From an uncultured Eubacteriales bacterium (lineage in GTDB: Bacteria; Bacillota; Clostridia; Christensenellales; UBA1242), in the NCBI GenBank assembly GCA_948949055.1, contig CARBWQ010000059.1, positions 1 to 5,984 on the forward strand: 5,984 nt of DNA. Reading direction: 5' to 3'. Of the stretch, positions 5,917 through 5,984 are shown one piece after another. Position 1 is the stretch's first letter. Each line of letters begins with the position of its first letter. A model generated the notes under the pieces. The model was not told the DNA's origin. It saw only the letters and a list, made by a program, of their open reading frames with translations, and ran no database searches. A program made the position numbers and the translations under genes.

Positions 5917-5984
5917 ATGGCAGGTAAAGATTATTATTCAATTTTAGGTGTAGATAAAAATGCAAGCGACGATGAAATTAAATC
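5917..5984 (+). CDS. dnaJ: Chaperone DnaJ, N-terminal fragment (runs off the window)
   Basis: The first 22 codons and two further bases are present. They encode MAGKDYYSILGVDKNASDDE and continue with IK, which is the start of the J domain (helix I and the beginning of helix II; KDYYxxLGV and the Asn-Ala-Ser region are family hallmarks). The HPD motif that stimulates DnaK ATPase lies beyond the window. AAAGGA (5906-5911) is five bases before the ATG. DnaJ delivers substrates to DnaK, and its place after dnaK is the standard order in Bacillota. The 150-bp gap from dnaK is wide compared with the rest of this operon. Since zinc-finger and C-terminal regions cannot be seen, a shorter J-domain protein is not strictly excluded, but DnaJ is by far the likeliest. 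Confidence 0.93.
   Translation, partial: MAGKDYYSILGVDKNASDDEIK

Noticed and set aside
1..5984. CRISPR array, tRNA, rRNA, insertion sequence
   Set aside because: No regularly spaced repeats, cloverleaf, rRNA motif, transposase or terminal inverted repeats were seen.

Overview
The window is AT-rich DNA from a low-GC Gram-positive bacterium (Bacillota, most likely a clostridial or related uncultured lineage). The evidence is the class I heat-shock gene order hrcA-grpE-dnaK-dnaJ behind a CIRCE operator, strong AAGGAG-type ribosome binding sites on nearly every gene, heavy use of A/T-ending codons, and a DnaK that lacks the N-terminal insertion typical of diderm (Gram-negative) homologues.

Positions 1-169 form a regulatory region. 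A near-consensus sigma-A-type promoter (TTGACA-N17-TAAAAT, 119-147) reads right, and a weaker divergent candidate (21-50) reads left out of the window. A 22-bp imperfect direct repeat, spaced exactly 60 bp apart, overlaps both -35 boxes. Positions 170-2067 look like a self-contained two-gene transcription unit. The first gene (170-1489) encodes a 439-residue single-pass membrane protein of no recognised family. The second reading frame (1524-2030) starts at a TTG with a strong Shine-Dalgarno sequence but is interrupted by an in-frame TGA at codon 17. Its remainder has the layout of a small AAA+-like NTPase whose Walker A and Walker B motifs are degraded. A textbook intrinsic terminator (2036-2067) closes the unit.

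Positions 2068-2324 are non-coding and hold the heat-shock promoter (TTGACT-N17-TATACT) and the CIRCE element. From 2325 the tightly packed operon encodes HrcA (repressor), GrpE (nucleotide exchange factor) and DnaK (Hsp70). The first 22 codons of dnaJ (J-domain co-chaperone) run off the right edge. HrcA is expected to bind CIRCE and repress its own operon; GrpE, DnaK and DnaJ form one chaperone cycle. dnaK and dnaJ are separated by 150 bp holding a long imperfect hairpin, a tiny open frame with its own ribosome binding site, and a possible weak promoter, which suggests dnaJ may be expressed at a different level from dnaK.

The heat-shock operon is ordinary. The part worth a second look is the upstream two-gene unit: the unknown membrane protein, the degenerate AAA+-like partner, and the question of whether its TGA is a true stop, a recent mutation or a recoded codon.
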